A DNA stretch of 25,617 nucleotides, from NCBI GenBank assembly GCA_016710985.1, contig JADJTX010000028.1:1-25617 (forward strand), in the 5' to 3' direction. Position numbers and translations under genes: made by a program. Shown here piece after piece: positions 1 to 9,064 of the stretch. The notes under the pieces are model-generated. The model searched no databases. It had not been told where the DNA came from and saw nothing but the letters and a program-made list of their open reading frames with translations. Every line of letters begins with the position of its first letter. Positions within the stretch are counted from its first letter, which is position 1. Source of the stretch: Ignavibacteria bacterium. Lineage in GTDB: Bacteria > Bacteroidota > Ignavibacteria > Tepidaquicellales > Tepidaquicellaceae.

Positions 1-29
1 GATGTTATTGTTTTCATGTTTTTAATTTT

Positions 30-1383
30 TCACAAGTAAAACATCAGATTTATAGAATACGATTTTAAATTATTCTCCCCTTCATCATAATCCTCAAACA
101 GTTTTAAAGAATTTAACATGAATGACCATCTTAATTCAATTCCAAGTACCGGCATAAAATTATTTTTAGGTCCTTCTTTTCTTATCAGATCAGCACCGGC
201 AGAAATTAAAACTCCATAAAGATTTGATCAAGAAAAATTAAAATTATTTACTCTGATTACATCATTGTTTCCTTCTTTGCTTACAACAATTCCTTTATCC
301 GATGAAGCAAAACTGAAAGGAGTGGATATTGAAAAACCGGTTTTCAAAAAAGGCAGTATAGATGTTTCATTTTGCATATGATACTTTAGATTTACCCCCA
401 TGCCTATTTTTCAAAACCGAGATTACCAACATTAACCGGATCCTGAGTTACCGGATCAAAATAAATATTTCTTTCAGCGTTAAAATTTGGAGATGTCATA
501 AGCAAACTCAGATCCTGATTGATATTCATATGATCAGCGGAGACTTCAACTTCCATTCCCAATTCATTTGTAATGCCTTTGTTCATCGAATAGCTTAAAT
601 TGAATCCATTCGTTTCTGTAATGCCGGGAATGTTTAAATTATATAACCGTGAAAAATTTATTCCTCCTTTGATTGTTGTATTATTCAGAGAGTTTATTAA
701 CAGGCTCTGTAATTTCATCTCTCTGAACTCTGACCAGCTCACAGGCTTTTCTAACAGCTGCCATTTTCATCTTCAGGGAAATGATTAGTAATAAATATTT
801 CCGGATCAGTAAACAGGTAAGAGGTTGAATACTGAAAATAAAAGTGTTGCCTCAGGAATATCCCGCATCCCATGTAACATCTAATAAATACCATCTGCCG
901 TAGATCAATACAGCGCTCCACTGATGATTTGGACCTGTGAATTTCTCCGGCAGCTTTTCTTCCTTATCATTTGGTGTTTTAACAAAACCAATAATTGAAG
1001 CGCATTCAATGTTCATAGCCGCACATCCTGGTAAATAAGTTACAATAACCTGTGCAGATCGCTTTCTTTTTCCTGAGTACATCATATGTTTTGCGAACCA
1101 TATCTGAGTTCCTCAGGTAAATTTCGGTATCGTATGTTATTTCTGTTGCAATCAGTCATGAATGATCTTAACTTTTCAAATTCATTTGTGACACCGTAGA
1201 TCAGAGTCTGAGTCAGTACCGGTAAAACTTTTCCGGATTTACGCGGGTGCTGTCTCTTAAACTTTGAGTAATGTTCAATAACCGTCTGTCCGGCTCTTTG
1301 TTGAATACCTGACCAAAAGTTAAATTAACTGTAAGAAAATATACAGTTAAACAAATGACAATTCTATAAGTTATTTTATCCAT
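30..1383 (-). CDS. Secreted transglutaminase-like (kyphoscoliosis-peptidase type) protein, frameshifted
   Basis: Reconstructed over several frames. The ATG at 1383 opens a signal peptide (MDKITYRIVICL, then a hydrophobic stretch to TFGQ). A transglutaminase core follows: the catalytic Cys in KKKAICTGYCNLF (about 1045-1085), the His in GPNHQWSAVLIYG, and the Asp in WYLLDVTWDAGY (about 855-935). A KY-type continuation (FTDPEIFITNHFPEDE, then WQLLEKPVSWSEF) lies at about 730-830. The C-terminal 230 or so residues are rich in alternating strands and end in NLMFYL; I do not recognise them, and they could be a beta-barrel or adhesin-like domain. Frame breaks are at about 1225, 1150, 1020, 845, 770 and 405, mostly in homopolymers. 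One in-frame TGA near 235-240 sits where Trp fits (FNFS-stop-SNLYG). The C-H-D triad is preserved, so a cysteine-peptidase or crosslinking role is plausible; the substrate is unknown. The fusion of the two halves should be confirmed after error correction. Confidence 0.7.
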
Positions 1384-1599
1384 GATTACTTAATCATGCC
1401 TGTTTATGAAAATGTTTACAGCAGGAAAAGTCTGTTTAAAAATTTATTTAAAAAAACTTCAGAAGCAAAAAATATGTGAATGACTTTCAATTCACATGAG
1501 GGATTTTTAGTATGCCTGTTTTGATGAGCCGGAATAATTATTAATCTTATCGAGTTTTTAACAACCGACAATTTATTCTATTACTTCTATCTCTGTCTT

Positions 1600-2044
1600 T
1601 CAGTAATACTTCTCATCATTGCCTTCAAGATCCGCATCGCTCCATCCCACCGGAAGAGCATAAATTCTGTACTTTCCCGGAACAGTATAAAACAATTGTT
1701 CTTCCAGCGCATATCTTCTGTACAATGAATTTACTGTCATGGTCTTTTCTCCATAAAGATACTCTTCCTTTCCGTCAGCATCTAACTGGTAAACTTTCCA
1801 GTCTATAAAGAATTGCTGCGGTTCGGTTTCGTTATTTATTTTGTATTTATCTTTAAAAGCCAGTTGATAAACCACTCCTTCACCTACTTTAACGGTTGTC
1901 TTTGGATTTATCGGATTTACTCCGTCATCAGTATTCTCACAGACTGTAACTGTCGCTTTCTGAAGTGATTTCTGTGAGTAAACATTACCTGTGGTAATTA
2001 CAAACAAAGAGATAAACAGAATAAAAGAGTTTTAAAGATTTCAT
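1600..2044 (-). CDS. Small secreted protein of unknown function
   Basis: The open frame from 2007 to the stop at 1600 encodes about 135 residues. The likely true start is the ATG at 2044: MKSLK followed, after a one-base frame break near 2025-2030, by ILFISLFVITTGNVYSQ. That is a normal N-terminal signal peptide. The mature part contains TVTVCENTDDGVNPINPK and ends in GWSDADLEGNDEKYY. It is polar with many beta-prone stretches, has no transmembrane segment and only one Cys. I do not recognise a family. It lies in the same direction as the transglutaminase-like gene, with about 215 bp between them, so co-transcription is possible but not shown. Confidence 0.6.
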
Positions 2045-2134
2045 ATTTGTTTTATTTAAATTTTTATAACCTAAATCATAAACTTTTTTCTTTCAAGTCA
2101 GATGATGGATTATCTGCCCGGGAATTGTTTGCTT

Positions 2135-2779
2135 TCATAATCCAGCTGATAGTCGATAACTGTTTGTATTCAACATCAAATCCGCTTTCCTCAGTATCTT
2201 TCTGAAGCTATCAATATTGGTAAAATTTTCATCCTCCATTTCTTTGATCATATCGGCTCTGCCTCCGTGCTGAAATTTCTCAATCAGATCTTTCTTTCGG
2301 CTCTCATTCAAATACATAAAATCACCAATCACAATTCTTCCTTTATTCTTCAGGACTCTTTTCATTTCTAAAACAGAATCTTCCTTTCTTTATCGCTCAG
2401 ATGGTGAAAGGCAAAACAGCTCACGATACTATTGAATTGCTTGTCTTCATAAGGGATCTTATTGAACGAGCCTTTACTTAACTCAACCTTTTCAGATTTT
2501 TTGCTTAATTTTTTCCATCATCTTTTCCGAAATGTCAATTCCGTAAACATTTATTTCTTCACTGATCATTTCTTCAAGCAGACCTGTACCAATACCTATA
2601 TCAAGTAAATTTTCCCCGGCTTTCAGATCAGCCATTTTAGAACTTCCTTATGTACATCAAAATATTTTCTCTTATGAAATTATTTGGCTTCTTACAGTCT
2701 TTAATTACTCTTTCATCATAGTCTTCCGCCTGATCATCATGACATGAAATAATTTTGTCTTAACCTGATCCTTATCCAT
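2135..2779 (-). CDS. Class I SAM-dependent methyltransferase (YcgJ/UbiE-like), frameshifted
   Basis: This is a predicted cytosolic methyltransferase that transfers the methyl group of S-adenosylmethionine; the substrate is unknown. Reconstructed order: FHVHDDQAEDYDERV near the start, motif I in ENLLDIGIGTGLLEEM (about 2570-2615), the acidic residue ending the second strand in NVYGIDISEKMM (about 2525-2555), NSIVSCFAFHHLSDKE (about 2390-2445), then MKRVLKNKGRIVIGDFMYLNE from 2365 and the end at 2135. Frame breaks fall near 2740, 2640, 2505 and 2380, in or next to A/T runs. The ATG at 2779 overlaps the stop of the upstream acetyltransferase by 8 bp (ATGGATAA), which suggests translational coupling and supports this start. 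At about 215 aa the length is normal for the family. Confidence 0.8.
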
Positions 2780-3311
2780 CCCATTCCTTTCTAAGCAAAG
2801 TGAACAAAATTAAATCCTCAAACTTTCCATTGATAACAGTATCATCTCTCAAAGACCTTCCTTTCTGAAAGTTCAGTCTTTCCGGAATTCCAATACTCGC
2901 TTTATTTCCGGTAGCGCAGCGTATCAGTATTTTATTCAGATTTAAATTATTGAAACAATATTCAACCAATGCTTTACAGCTTTTCGTCATTATTCCCTTC
3001 CCTGTATGCATGGAACTAAGCCAGTAGCCTATTTCAGTCTTTTTGGTTTGGTTGTCTGTTGATACAAGACCAACCATTCCGCAAATTTTGTTCTTAGATT
3101 TAATTGTAAACTGAAGTCCTTTTTTTAGATCTTTGCTGCTTTTGGAAGACTTTATAAATTTTCTGTGTCAGTGACCGTCCGGGTACCGTCTACCCAGGGC
3201 AACCATTTTCTTAGATACTTTCTGTTTTTTATCTGTTAATGCAAATAACTCTTTAGCATGTGACTCGTTCAGTAATTCAAGGTAAAGATCTTTTTCAAGA
3301 GAAATTTTCAT
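2772..3311 (-). CDS. GNAT acetyltransferase, RimL-like, frameshifted
   Basis: Predicted N-acetyltransferase using acetyl-CoA, of the RimJ/RimL type that acetylates protein N-termini or small molecules. The ATG at 3311 gives MKISLEKDLYLELLNESHAK. After a frame break near 3225 the RimL hallmark KYLRKWLPWVDGT appears, then KNKICGMVGLVS, TEIGYWLSSMHTGKGIMTKS (the acetyl-CoA-binding segment, about 2980-3030), ALVEYCFNNLNLNKILIRC and the terminal LFTLLRKEWDG. Frame breaks are near 3225 and 3110-3170. The start overlaps the stop of the upstream gene by 4 bp (ATGA), and the end overlaps the methyltransferase start by 8 bp, so the three genes form a compact operon. At about 180 aa it is a normal RimL length. 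Confidence 0.8.
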
Positions 3312-4279
3312 AATGTTTTGTTGAGGTTTTTTAAATACTCTTTGAATTCTTTTCTGCTCCTGAATATGATCAGATTATTTTTATCATAATTAATTTCTTC
3401 AAGTGCCGAATACATTCTCGGTCTTACAAGTTTATTGTACGTCCAGACAAACTTTGTAAACTCCCGGTCAATGATCCATGGCTCGTAACATCCGTCAGCC
3501 ATGTCAGTCCTGTTCTCAAGTTTCAGTTTGGATTTGATGACTCTTTTATAAATTCTGTAAAGGCACAATATCGAAGAGTAATCATAAAAGAAAATATGAT
3601 CGGATCTTAAAGCTCTTACCTTAAATGTTCGTGTGTAGTTACCTTCGATAATCCATTTATCTTTTGATATCATATCTTTGATAACTTCATCCCATTCTTC
3701 ATTCAATGTCGGTTCCCAGCCCGCTTTCCAAAATAATTTATCTAAATGAATTAAAGGCAGATTCAGTTTGCTACTCAATAGTTTTCCGAAGGTACTTTTA
3801 CCGGAGCCGCTGTTCCCTACAATTAATATTCTTTCCTTATTTTGAATCATGAAAAAATTAAACTCTCTGTTTTTGTTATCCTTCCTGTTTATCATAATTT
3901 CTTTTATCATGGCGGAATGTTTTTTAAATCCGAATTTCGTATAAAAAGTCTGCCTGTTTTCATCACAAACTATATCAATCATGTAATATTCCTTCAGCTT
4001 ATCCATCATCCTTTTTACGAGTTCGCTGCCTATTCCCTTACCCTGATATTCAGGCAGCACTTCAAGCAAAGGAATATATGCGGATAAGACCTTATCGCTG
4101 ACCGCATTAATGAAGCCGGCGACTTTCTTATTCTCTTCGTCCACGGCAAGTATCTTATACTCACTGTTATTCAGCAGTACAAGTAAATTTTCCGGGGAAG
4201 GATGTTTATCCCACCCTACAAAAAAACCCTGAAGCATTTCTGCTTTGATATTGTCGGTGTTATCCTGGTATAGTATCAT
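3308..4279 (-). CDS. GNAT acetyltransferase joined to a P-loop kinase-like (FlaR/topology-modulation type) domain
   Basis: One open frame of 323 aa. Residues 1-130 are a GNAT fold, with AGFINAVSDKVLSAYIPLLEV and the acetyl-CoA loop LPEYQGKGIGSELV, then FYTKFGFKKH. Residues 145-323 are a nucleoside-kinase-like P-loop domain: Walker A GNSGSGKST, HLDKLFWKAGW, and KWIIEGNYTRTF. That order is typical of proteins annotated as topology-modulation protein or FlaR, whose real substrate is unclear. The junction (NRKDNKNREFNFFMIQNKE) contains an A5 run at about 3870. One extra A there would end the first protein at a TAA about 10 bp before the ATG of the kinase (the M in FFMIQNK). Two adjacent genes are therefore as likely as a true fusion. 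It is first in the minus-strand operon. Confidence 0.75.
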   Translation of the reverse strand: MILYQDNTDNIKAEMLQGFFVGWDKHPSPENLLVLLNNSEYKILAVDEENKKVAGFINAVSDKVLSAYIPLLEVLPEYQGKGIGSELVKRMMDKLKEYYMIDIVCDENRQTFYTKFGFKKHSAMIKEIMINRKDNKNREFNFFMIQNKERILIVGNSGSGKSTFGKLLSSKLNLPLIHLDKLFWKAGWEPTLNEEWDEVIKDMISKDKWIIEGNYTRTFKVRALRSDHIFFYDYSSILCLYRIYKRVIKSKLKLENRTDMADGCYEPWIIDREFTKFVWTYNKLVRPRMYSALEEINYDKNNLIIFRSRKEFKEYLKNLNKTL

Positions 4280-4544
4280 TTTTAGATTTACTAAAATTAG
4301 TTATGGCATTGGCTTTGGATACTTTTTATAAATTTTAAATTTTTCTGAAAATGTTCTCGATAAAATAAGAAGAATAATTTTAAAATTCAGAAAAAAATGC
4401 TCTCAGAGATCTTCATGAATCATCATGATACAAAGCATTAAGAATTATATTTATTAAACATTATATTATAGTTTCCCGGAGTAAATAGATGTCTTGAGGC
4501 ACAATCTGCTAAAGTGTTGCAAAAGGAATTAAGATGAAAAAGGT

Positions 4545-4576
4545 TTTGCTTTTAAAATTCAATTTCCATAAATTTG
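4545..4576 (+). promoter_or_regulatory. Bacteroidota-type promoter of the copper locus
   Basis: TTTG at 4545-4548 and TAAATTTG at 4569-4576 match the Bacteroidota primary sigma consensus (TTTG at -33, TAnnTTTG at -7) with a 20-nt spacer. Transcription would start about 7 nt downstream, right at the ATG at 4584, giving a leaderless or nearly leaderless mRNA. The rest of the 4280-4583 divergent gap is AT-rich, and I see no clear operator or gene in it. Confidence 0.55.
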
Positions 4577-4583
4577 TATTGTC

Positions 4584-4976
4584 ATGAGAATTTTTTCCAA
4601 ATATTTTTCAATACTTTTAATATTAGTATTGATCCAGTCTAATTTCAGCTTTGCAATTACTCAAATGCTGTGCAGGATGGATAATTTTCAAACTACGTGC
4701 GAATGTGAAGATCCATGCAGGAATGAATCCCAAATCACTTCAGAAGAATCCCAATGTTGTAAAGTTTTAATTCATGAAATAAGTAATACAAATATTCTTG
4801 AATTAAATAAGTTAAAATTCAATCCAGGCATAAAATTTAACATTATTGAAAGTTTTTTACCTCTAAATTTACACGTAAATTTACAATCTGATTTATCTCA
4901 AACTTTCAGATTACACTTAATTCATTTTATACCACCGGCTGACATACCCATTCTGTTCTCCCATATTCTCATTTAG
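4584..4976 (+). CDS. Small Cys-rich secreted protein heading the copper locus
   Basis: 130 aa with a clear signal peptide (MRIFSKYFSILLILVLIQSN, cleavage after about FSFA). The mature part is short and carries seven cysteines at about residues 30-60: MLCRMDNFQTTCECEDPCRN and, after a gap, SQCCKVLIHE. Several Met residues are nearby. The C-terminal half ends in PPADIPILFSHILI. The Cys/Met pattern, export signal and position directly upstream of CusCBA suggest a periplasmic metal-binding accessory, but this is inferred from context; I know no named family for it. The start follows the promoter at 4545-4576 almost directly, and there is no Shine-Dalgarno-like site. An 82-bp gap separates it from cusC. 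Confidence 0.7.
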   Translation: MRIFSKYFSILLILVLIQSNFSFAITQMLCRMDNFQTTCECEDPCRNESQITSEESQCCKVLIHEISNTNILELNKLKFNPGIKFNIIESFLPLNLHVNLQSDLSQTFRLHLIHFIPPADIPILFSHILI

Positions 4977-5058
4977 TTAATTTCATTTTTTCGATTTTAT
5001 AGCAGCGAAGTATTTACTTTGACTGATAATCTTTATTTATAATAAATGAGAATCAAAA

Positions 5059-6324
5059 ATGAAATTAATACTCTTAAATATTTTAATATTTTTTAATTTA
5101 GCTTTCGGGCAATCCGATTCCAATAACAGCGCATACTTTCAATATGGTTTAAATGATCTGATCAATTCAGCTTTAGAATCGAATGTGCAGCTTGAACCCA
5201 TTGAATATGAAAGGAAAATTCTTTCTTCTAAGATCGGACAGGTAAGTTACCAGTCTTCTCCAATGCTTCAGCTTATGGTAGATGATATTCCGGTAAACTT
5301 TAAGACTGCAGGCGCATATTCATTTAATTATTCCCAACCTCTGAAACTATTTGGTAAACTTGACGAAGCGGGGAAGCTGGCACAGGTAAATTCATTAAGA
5401 CCTGCAATACAAAGAGAGGAATTACAAAATGAATTAATAAAATCTGTGAAGGAAAATTACTTTATGCTTTCTGTCAATGAAAGATTACTGTCATTCAATG
5501 AAGAATTTAAGGAGATCATGTTATCAATAACAAGTTCTCTTGAAATAAATTACTCGGTTGGAAATGGAAGCCAGTACGATATACTAAAAAGCAATAATGA
5601 ACTCCAAAAGCTTTTACTCGAAGAAATTGATCTGAGAAATAATAAAAAAATATTCATCAATAATCTCAGTACACTTACAAACCTTGATCTGCCTGACGGC
5701 TTTATGACAAAAAACCTCGGAACACTTTTAAAGATCACTCCGCCCGTACTTGATACAGCAAGGCTTATAACTGAAATGAGATCAGGAAATACAGGGTATA
5801 AATATCTGGATCAGCAGAGTGAAGAGAATAAGATAGAAACTTCTGTCATCGAACTTGAAAAAAAGCCTGATCTGAATTTAATGACAGGTTATAAATACCG
5901 ATCTGAGTTACAGGAAAGTTTTTTGCTTTTCTCAGTAGCAGTAGATCTGCCTTTCATGCCATGGAACGAAAAACGTATTAATGCTGAGATCAGTGAAAGG
6001 ATGCTGATGGAAAAGAGAATTAACTCGGAGGTCAGGTCACTTGAAGTAAACTTAAAGAATGAATTAAAAAATATTATTGTAAGAATAAATTCATCTCAGG
6101 AAAGATCAAATATCTGAGCGAAGTTTTGATCCCGCAGACCGAGCAGACATTTAAGTCATCTTTGATATCTTATGAAACTGCAGCAAATCAATTCATTGAT
6201 CTGCTCGATACATACAGGACTTTAAGAGAATAACAAAATGCTCGTGGAGGAAGAAACAAACTATCTGATACTGATCAGCAGTCTGGAAAAATTAATAGGT
6301 AAGCAAATTTTAACAATTAACTAA
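5059..6324 (+). CDS. cusC: CusC-like TolC-family outer-membrane efflux channel, frameshifted
   Basis: Outer-membrane channel of a tripartite RND efflux pump. The signal peptide is MKLILLNILIFFNLAFGQ. It is followed by long amphipathic helices and the short TolC/OEP pattern: YSQPLKLFGKLDEAGKLAQ, LLSFNEEFKEIMLSITSS, and NGSQYDILKSNNELQKL, the conserved part of the coiled coil. The second OEP repeat includes KKPDLNLMTGYKYRSELQES and AVDLPFMPWNEKRINAE. The first frame stops at 6117, but KIKYLSEVLIPQTEQTFKSS continues in the next frame. After a second break near 6232, MLVEEETNYLILISSLEKLIG runs to the TAA at 6322. That gives about 421 aa, a normal family length. CusB starts 1 bp later, so the two genes are an operon. 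The substrate is assigned from the neighbours, not from this protein. Confidence 0.88.
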
Positions 6325-6325
6325 A

Positions 6326-7665
6326 ATGAAAAATCTACTCATAACAATATCGGTCATCATAGTTTTAGCCTGCGCTTCATTCGGTGTCTATAAATTATTT
6401 ATAGAAAGTAAAGACAACGATCAGGTTTCAAAAGCTGATGAACTTTATATCTGCCCTATGCATCCGCAGATTCAGAGTAATCATCCGGGAGTATGTCCGA
6501 TCTGTCATATGGATCTGGTTTTAAAAGAGAAAACCAATGCAGAGAATGAATTCGATTCACTAAAAGGTTCAGGAAATGAGATCGGAGATGTTATTCTTTC
6601 CCCGTCACAACAGGTCCTTGCTAATGTTCAGACGGAAAAAGTTTCCATAAAAGAATTCAAGAGCAGCCTTGAGTTTAACGGATTCATAAAAATTTCGGAA
6701 AGTTATATGAGGCATATAGCGACTCCGGTATCAGGAAGGATAATTAAGATGTATATTAATTTTGAAGGACAGATGGTGAGCAAAGGTGAGAAGGCTTTTG
6801 AAATATATTCACCCGAGATATACTCAACACAAAAAGAATATCTTCTTGCTTTAAAGAATTTAGAAAACGCAAAAAGCAGCGGCAATGATCTCGTAATATC
6901 GCAGGCAGAAAATCTTATCAGTTCAACTAAAAACAGACTCAGATTATGGAAGTTACTCCTGAACAGATCGAAGAGTTTGAAAGCACAAAGAAAGTTCAGG
7001 ACTATATAACTGTATATTCAAAATACAGCGGTGTAATTACGAAAAAGATAGTTCACGAAGGTCACTGGGCAGTTGCAGGAGAGGACATTTATGATGTAGT
7101 GGATATGTCAACACTATGGGTTATTGCAAGTGTTCCGGAATCTGATATTAACAGCATCAGGATGGGTCAGTCCGCGAAGATAACTTCTGTATCTTATCCC
7201 GGTGAAGTCTTTAATGCAAAAGTAAACTTCATAAGCCCGATGTTAACTTCCGATACAAGAACTCTTGAAGTCAGGTTTGATGTGTCTAACAGGAATTACA
7301 AATTAAAACCCGATATGTATGTGAAAGCTGAGATTGGTTCGGCTAATTATGAATGGAACATTGTAGTTCCGAGAAATGCAGTGCTGAGAACAGGAAAGAT
7401 GGATATGGTTTATGTTAAGAAAGGGAAGAATGCATTTTCACCTAAGATAGTAACAGTCGGCGGTGAGAGAGACGGATATTACTTAATAACTTCCGGACTC
7501 AAAGAAGGCGATGAAATAGTGACAAGCGCTGGATTTCTCATTGACAGTGAAAGTCAGATCCGCACCGGCTCTTCTTCTCATAACTTGGAAGTTATGGAAG
7601 AGGAAATCAAAGAAGAACCTGAATTTAATAAAGATCAGGATGTAATGAAAGATATGAAGCATTAG
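6326..7665 (+). CDS. cusB: CusB-like periplasmic adaptor with heavy-metal-binding domain, frameshifted
   Basis: Membrane-fusion (adaptor) subunit that links CusA to CusC and hands Cu(I)/Ag(I) to the pump. N-terminal membrane anchor or signal (MKNLLITISVIIVLACASF). A heavy-metal-binding module at residues 38-65 has YICPMHPQI, then GVCPICHMDL, with paired Cys, His and Met. The barrel-sandwich/lipoyl half follows (IATPVSGRIIKMYINFEGQM) with a helical hairpin. The frame breaks at about 6948, where TGGAAG should probably read TGGGAAG (LRLWEVTPEQIEEF). The second frame carries the rest: YSKYSGVITKKIVHEGHWA, DIYDVVDMSTLWVIASVPES, the beta-barrel, and the membrane-proximal domain to the TAG at 7663. 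About 446 aa in total. The acidic, Met-containing tail (KDQDVMKDMKH) may also bind metal. Confidence 0.9.
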
Positions 7666-7719
7666 AGTGTAAAGAGTGTATAGAGTGTATAGAGTGTATA
7701 GAGTGTGTGGAGTGTGAAT
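7666..7719 (+). repeat. 9-bp tandem repeat directly after the cusB stop
   Basis: Six contiguous 9-bp units of the form AGTGTATAG (first AGTGTAAAG, last two AGTGTGTGG and AGTGTGAAT) begin at the base after the TAG stop, which is itself in phase with the repeat. The same 9-bp unit, on the other strand, fills 15004-15118. The rest of the gap to 7759 is A/T-rich with a short AT palindrome near 7727-7738. Confidence 0.95.
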
Positions 7720-7759
7720 AAAAATTAAAAATATTTTTAAACTAAACAAGAAAAATAAA

Positions 7760-8235
7760 ATGAAGAAATCAAATTTAACCCGGAGTATTTTACTAATTGT
7801 ATTTGCTGTTTTAAGCACAGCAGTTTTCATTACCGGTTGCGGTAAAAAAGAGTCCGCAAACAATACTGAGAATAATAAGCAGAACACACAACAGACAGAG
7901 AAATCTGCCGGTGAACAGAATACTCAAAGTAATAATAAATCCGATAATCAGGCTAAGGAGCATGTTATGATCAGGCTTTCGACAATGCAATGCAGTACAT
8001 GTAAAAAAAACATTGAGACCGCAGTAAAAAATTAGACGGGATTGAAAGTATTAATGTAGTTGTAAAAGAGAAGGTTGCACATATAAATTATGATAAATCG
8101 AAGACTGATCTTTCAAAAATTGAAAACACCATAACAGCTGCCGGATATGATGCAAATGATAAAAAAGCAGATCCTGAAGCATATAAAGAACTTGATGACT
8201 GCTGTAAACGCCCGGAAGATCAGAAAAAGAAATAG
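7760..8235 (+). CDS. HMA-domain lipoprotein (MerP/CopZ-like), frameshifted
   Basis: A predicted periplasmic metal carrier held to a membrane by lipid. The signal peptide ends in a lipobox (VFITGC), with Cys at about residue 27. A long Asn/Gln/Lys/Glu-rich linker (residues 29-70) follows. The HMA ferredoxin-like fold comes next: VMIRLSTMQCSTCKKNIE has the metal-binding CxxC. After a one-base loss in the A6 run at about 8028, LDGIESINVVVKEKVAHINY and ITAAGYDAND complete the beta-alpha-beta-beta-alpha-beta domain. The C-terminus adds a second thiol pair (ELDDCCKRPEDQKKK). In-frame reading ends early at 8035, but the fold is complete only with the second frame, ending at the TAG at 8233-8235. Free lipid-anchored HMA domains are unusual; here the protein probably passes Cu(I) or Hg(II)-like ions to CusB or CusA. 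Confidence 0.85.
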
Positions 8236-8298
8236 TAAAGCAAAAAGATTGATAAAAAATATAGTTCAAATACTATTAAATATTAACTAAACTAAAAA

Positions 8299-9033
8299 AT
8301 GACTCATAAATTCAAAGTTACAGGCATGACCTGTAACAAATGTGTAGAGAAAGTTCAAAAAACTCTGTCAAAGATCAATGGCGTTGAAAATGTAAACGTC
8401 ACTCTTGATCCTCCGGAAGCTGAGATAAGAATGCGACATCATATTGATGAAAGCACTTTCAATTCCGCTTTACAGAATATCGGAGATTATAAACTTGGGG
8501 ATGAAGTATCGTCAGACCATAATTCAACATTTTTGGAATCTCAGGAAGAAGTTTCGAAGCTTAAGACTTACAAACCTTTAATCCTGGTATTTATCTATAT
8601 ATTGCTTTGCGTGACGCTTCTTGAAATAAATTCAGGAAGTTTCAAGTGGATGTCGGCAATGAATCATTTCATGGCAGGATTCTTCATTACGTTTTCTTTC
8701 TTTAAAATGCTTGATCTGACAAACTTCGCTTCTTCTTACAGTTCATATGATGTCATATCAAAAAAGTGGTATGGATACGGTTTCGTATATCCGTTCATCG
8801 AGTTAACACTTGGAGTATTATATCTGCTTCAGGCTTACCCGCTTTTTACAAACATAGCTACAATAGTAGTTATGAGCATTAGCAGTATCGGAGTGATCCA
8901 GAGCATAATGAACAAAAGACAGATACAATGTGCCTGCCTTGGTACGGTGTTTAACCTGCCAATGAGTACCATTACACTCATTGAAGATCTTCTTATGGTT
9001 GTGATGGCTTTGATAATGCTTTTGGTCATGTAA
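8299..9033 (+). CDS. HMA domain fused to a MauE/DoxX-like membrane protein
   Basis: 244 aa, intact. Residues 1-70 are an HMA domain with the metal-binding CxxC in TGMTCNKCVEKV and no signal peptide, so the domain is probably cytosolic. Residues 95-244 contain about five hydrophobic segments (near 95-113, 120-142, 160-180, 183-202, 225-244), in the style of MauE/DoxX proteins. A CxC in QIQCACLGTVFNLP precedes the last helix. Proteins of this layout sit next to CusA-type pumps in many Bacteroidota (from memory, function not established). A role in taking metal from the cytosol, or in thiol redox linked to metal transfer, is a hypothesis. It lies 31 bp upstream of cusA and 63 bp after the HMA lipoprotein, all in one direction. 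Confidence 0.85.
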   Translation: MTHKFKVTGMTCNKCVEKVQKTLSKINGVENVNVTLDPPEAEIRMRHHIDESTFNSALQNIGDYKLGDEVSSDHNSTFLESQEEVSKLKTYKPLILVFIYILLCVTLLEINSGSFKWMSAMNHFMAGFFITFSFFKMLDLTNFASSYSSYDVISKKWYGYGFVYPFIELTLGVLYLLQAYPLFTNIATIVVMSISSIGVIQSIMNKRQIQCACLGTVFNLPMSTITLIEDLLMVVMALIMLLVM

Positions 9034-9064
9034 CAAAAATTTTTAATTAGCTTAGCACTTTATC

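Noticed and set aside
7483..7887. Minus-strand ORF with LYTLYTLYTLYTL repeats
   Set aside because: It is the antisense reading of the 9-bp tandem repeat and of the ends of cusB and the HMA lipoprotein gene.
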